Assembly: GCA_029239545.1 (NCBI GenBank)
Contig: JARBUQ010000267.1
Location: 1 to 6,627 of the forward strand
DNA length: 6,627 nt
Direction of reading: 5' to 3'
Source of the DNA: Paenibacillus sp.
Lineage (GTDB): Bacteria > Bacillota > Bacilli > Paenibacillales > NBRC-103111
A program made the position numbers and the translations under genes. Shown one piece after another: positions 4,932 to 6,627 of this stretch (position 1 is its first letter; every line of letters begins with the position of its first letter). Below the pieces are notes generated by a model, which had not been told where the DNA came from, made no database searches, and was given only the letters and a program-made list of their open reading frames with translations.

Positions 4932-6539
4932 TCATCTTGTTACTCCTATAATCTCATAAACCCGCTCCATGTCCAAATGACTGCGCACATGCTGAGCCAA
5001 TCTATCGAAGGCTTGCTCTCTAAGATCATCATACTGAGTAATTTGCTGAATCGGAGCCCACCCTTTATTCTTGCGAAGCTTATTCAGCCATTGCCGACGA
5101 AGCCTATCATTATGCAGAATTCCATGAATGTACGTTCCCCATATGCGTCCATCTGCTGTTACTGCTCCATCCGGGTGATAGGAGTCCTTATGATCCGGTG
5201 CATCGTGGATTCGAATAAGGAAGGGGTGCTGTACAGGCTCGAGGAATTGTGTACGTCCCATATGAATCTCGTATCCGCTTATGGATAGTTCCAGGCTGTC
5301 TTCTTCTTCATTGAAAAAGATAGACCTTCCAGTAACGCGCTCAGTTCTTTTCTCCCCAACGAATACGGTTTCAGCAGGGAAAATATTCATCCCTTCCAGC
5401 TCAGGCTTATCCGATTCGACAAGCTCAGGATCAAGTAAACGACGTCCAAGCATCTGATAACCCGCACAAATTCCAAGGATCATACCGCCTGCGGTTGCAA
5501 AAGCTTTTACAAGCTGCTCCAATCCACTGCTGCGAAGATACAAGAGGTCATCGACCGTATTTTTGCTGCCCGGCACAATTACCGCATCCGGCGTCCCCCA
5601 ATCCTCGGGAGCACTCACATAACGGAATCCAGCATCCGGCTCTACCATAAAAGGATCAAAATCGGTAAAGTTAGAAATGCGCGGCAACCGCAATACAACA
5701 ATGTCTAATTGAGGGGATGAGATTCCTGAGTCTGAGTCGTCTGATGCGTCCGCAGCCCTCAAGCGCTGTACATTCACCTTGGCATCCAGCGATGCAGAGT
5801 CCTCGTCTTCCAGGCCCAAATCACGCAGATAGGGGATGACGCCAAGCACCGGTTTGCCTGTCTTGTTTTCCAACCAATCTAGCCCAGGCTGAAGCAACGA
5901 CACATCACCCCGGAACTTGTTAATAATGAACCCTTTTACACGATCTCGTTCGTCAGGGTTCAAAATCTCCATCGTTCCCACCAAAGAGGCGAATACTCCA
6001 CCCCGATCAATGTCTGCCACCAACAGGACAGGAGCATCTGCCCACCCCGCAAGCCGCATATTGACGATGTCTCGGTCTTTGAGATTCACTTCCGCTGGAC
6101 TGCCAGCCCCTTCTATACAAACAACATCAAAGCGCTGGCGAAGTCGATTTATGGAAGCTTTGACGATCTGTTCAGCCTCAGTGGAGTACTTCTCACGGTA
6201 AGAACGAAAATCCAGATCGCGGACAGGCTTGCCATGAACAACTACTTGGGACACCATGTCCTGCTTCGGTTTGAGCAGGATCGGATTCATATCGGTAGTT
6301 GCAGCAATGCGGCAAGCGTCGGCCTGCATCCCTTGTGCCCGGCCAATCTCCTTGCCGTCTAACGTAATGTAGGAGTTCAGCGACATATTCTGTGATTTGA
6401 AAGGGGCTACACGCCAACCGTCCTGCATCAGGATGCGGCATAACGCTGCGGTCAGAACGCTTTTTCCTACGTCCGATGAGGTGCCCTGTAACATAATTGT
6501 AGCCGCTTGATGCTCGGCTGAGCCGCTATGTTTGTTCAT
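4932..6539 (-). CDS. cobQ: Cobyric acid synthase (glutamine-hydrolysing)
   Basis: CobQ/CbiP amidates four side-chain carboxylates (b, d, e and g) of adenosylcobyrinic acid a,c-diamide, using glutamine and ATP, in adenosylcobalamin synthesis. The 535-residue protein shows the N-terminal dethiobiotin-synthetase-like ATPase domain with the variant P-loop GTSSDVGKS (19-27), FKSQNMSLNS (47-56), EGAGSPAEVNL (143-153) and ADIDRGGVFASLVGT (175-189). A class I glutamine amidotransferase domain follows, with nucleophile C358 in GICAGYQMLG, YEIHMGRT (423-430) and catalytic H472 in YIHGILHN. Length is slightly above the usual 480-510. Part of the excess is an Asp/Ser-rich linker at about 262-275 joining the domains. 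The ATG overlaps the stop of the preceding gene as ATGA, implying translational coupling. The gene looks intact, and the identification is secure. Confidence 0.97.
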   Translation of the reverse strand: MNKHSGSAEHQAATIMLQGTSSDVGKSVLTAALCRILMQDGWRVAPFKSQNMSLNSYITLDGKEIGRAQGMQADACRIAATTDMNPILLKPKQDMVSQVVVHGKPVRDLDFRSYREKYSTEAEQIVKASINRLRQRFDVVCIEGAGSPAEVNLKDRDIVNMRLAGWADAPVLLVADIDRGGVFASLVGTMEILNPDERDRVKGFIINKFRGDVSLLQPGLDWLENKTGKPVLGVIPYLRDLGLEDEDSASLDAKVNVQRLRAADASDDSDSGISSPQLDIVVLRLPRISNFTDFDPFMVEPDAGFRYVSAPEDWGTPDAVIVPGSKNTVDDLLYLRSSGLEQLVKAFATAGGMILGICAGYQMLGRRLLDPELVESDKPELEGMNIFPAETVFVGEKRTERVTGRSIFFNEEEDSLELSISGYEIHMGRTQFLEPVQHPFLIRIHDAPDHKDSYHPDGAVTADGRIWGTYIHGILHNDRLRRQWLNKLRKNKGWAPIQQITQYDDLREQAFDRLAQHVRSHLDMERVYEIIGVTR

Positions 6540-6627
6540 ACCTGTTTCACCCGCCCATCCTCTTTCCCGAGTTCCTTGACAGCCTGATCCAGCTCCCGGA
6601 TAAGGCGTTCATTGTCTTCGCGCAAGC
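6536..6627 (-). CDS. C-terminal end of an unidentified gene upstream of cobQ (partial)
   Basis: Only the last 29 codons and stop are in the window; the rest lies beyond the right edge. The peptide LREDNERLIRELDQAVKE, followed by LGKEDGRVKQV, is highly charged, helix-forming and has heptad-like spacing of leucines, suggesting a helical or coiled-coil tail. Its TGA overlaps the cobQ ATG as ATGA, so the frame is very probably real: of the three minus-strand frames here it is the only one that stays open to the cobQ start. By position a cobalamin-pathway gene is a reasonable guess, but I do not recognise the family from this fragment. Confidence 0.6.
   Translation of the reverse strand, partial: LREDNERLIRELDQAVKELGKEDGRVKQV

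Noticed and set aside
4905..5288. A 127-codon plus-strand frame opposite the end of cobQ.
   Set aside because: It lies antisense inside a clearly functional gene, has no supporting ribosome site and shows no recognisable motif.

Overview
The window looks like ordinary chromosomal DNA from a Gram-positive member of the Bacillales, most likely Paenibacillus or a close relative. The grounds are strong purine-rich Shine-Dalgarno sites (GGGGAGAGG, AGGGGGAG, AAGGGAGG), a supported TTG start, a YpcP-type free-standing 5'-3' exonuclease, a YusI-like Spx/ArsC-family protein and a YvqK/PduO-type cobalamin adenosyltransferase. The genus is an inference from gene content and style. I see no mobile element, rRNA, tRNA, CRISPR array or riboswitch.

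Layout: all genes but one lie on the minus strand. Reading leftward, the right-hand block (positions 6627 to 3357) is a tight cluster: the last 29 codons of an unidentified gene, then cobQ (cobyric acid synthase), a PduO-type ATP:cob(I)alamin adenosyltransferase, and an RluA-family pseudouridine synthase. Junctions are a 4-base ATGA overlap, a 43-base gap and a 1-base TAATG overlap, so this is almost certainly one operon. Two of its genes serve cobalamin: the transferase puts the adenosyl group on the corrin ring and CobQ amidates side chains of the adenosylated ring. RluA is an RNA-modification gene carried by translational coupling.

The only plus-strand gene (2869-3072) encodes a 67-residue membrane protein made of two four-glycine zippers. 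It converges with the operon on an 18-bp perfect hairpin (3114-3153) that can act as a terminator in both directions. The 200 bases between this hairpin and the RluA stop hold no credible gene but contain a second, strand-biased hairpin.

The left block runs leftward from 2673: a YusI-like thioredoxin-fold protein, an M50 site-2-type membrane metalloprotease with a TTG start, and, after a 173-base gap, a stand-alone 5'-3' exonuclease ending in a convincing intrinsic terminator (58-88). The first two are probably co-transcribed. The exonuclease may share that transcript, because no clear terminator separates it from the protease gene.

No undescribed system stands out. The items most worth a second look are the zipper protein and its surroundings, the structured 3' region of the RluA gene, the unusual coupling of a pseudouridine synthase to a cobalamin gene, and the start-site corrections.
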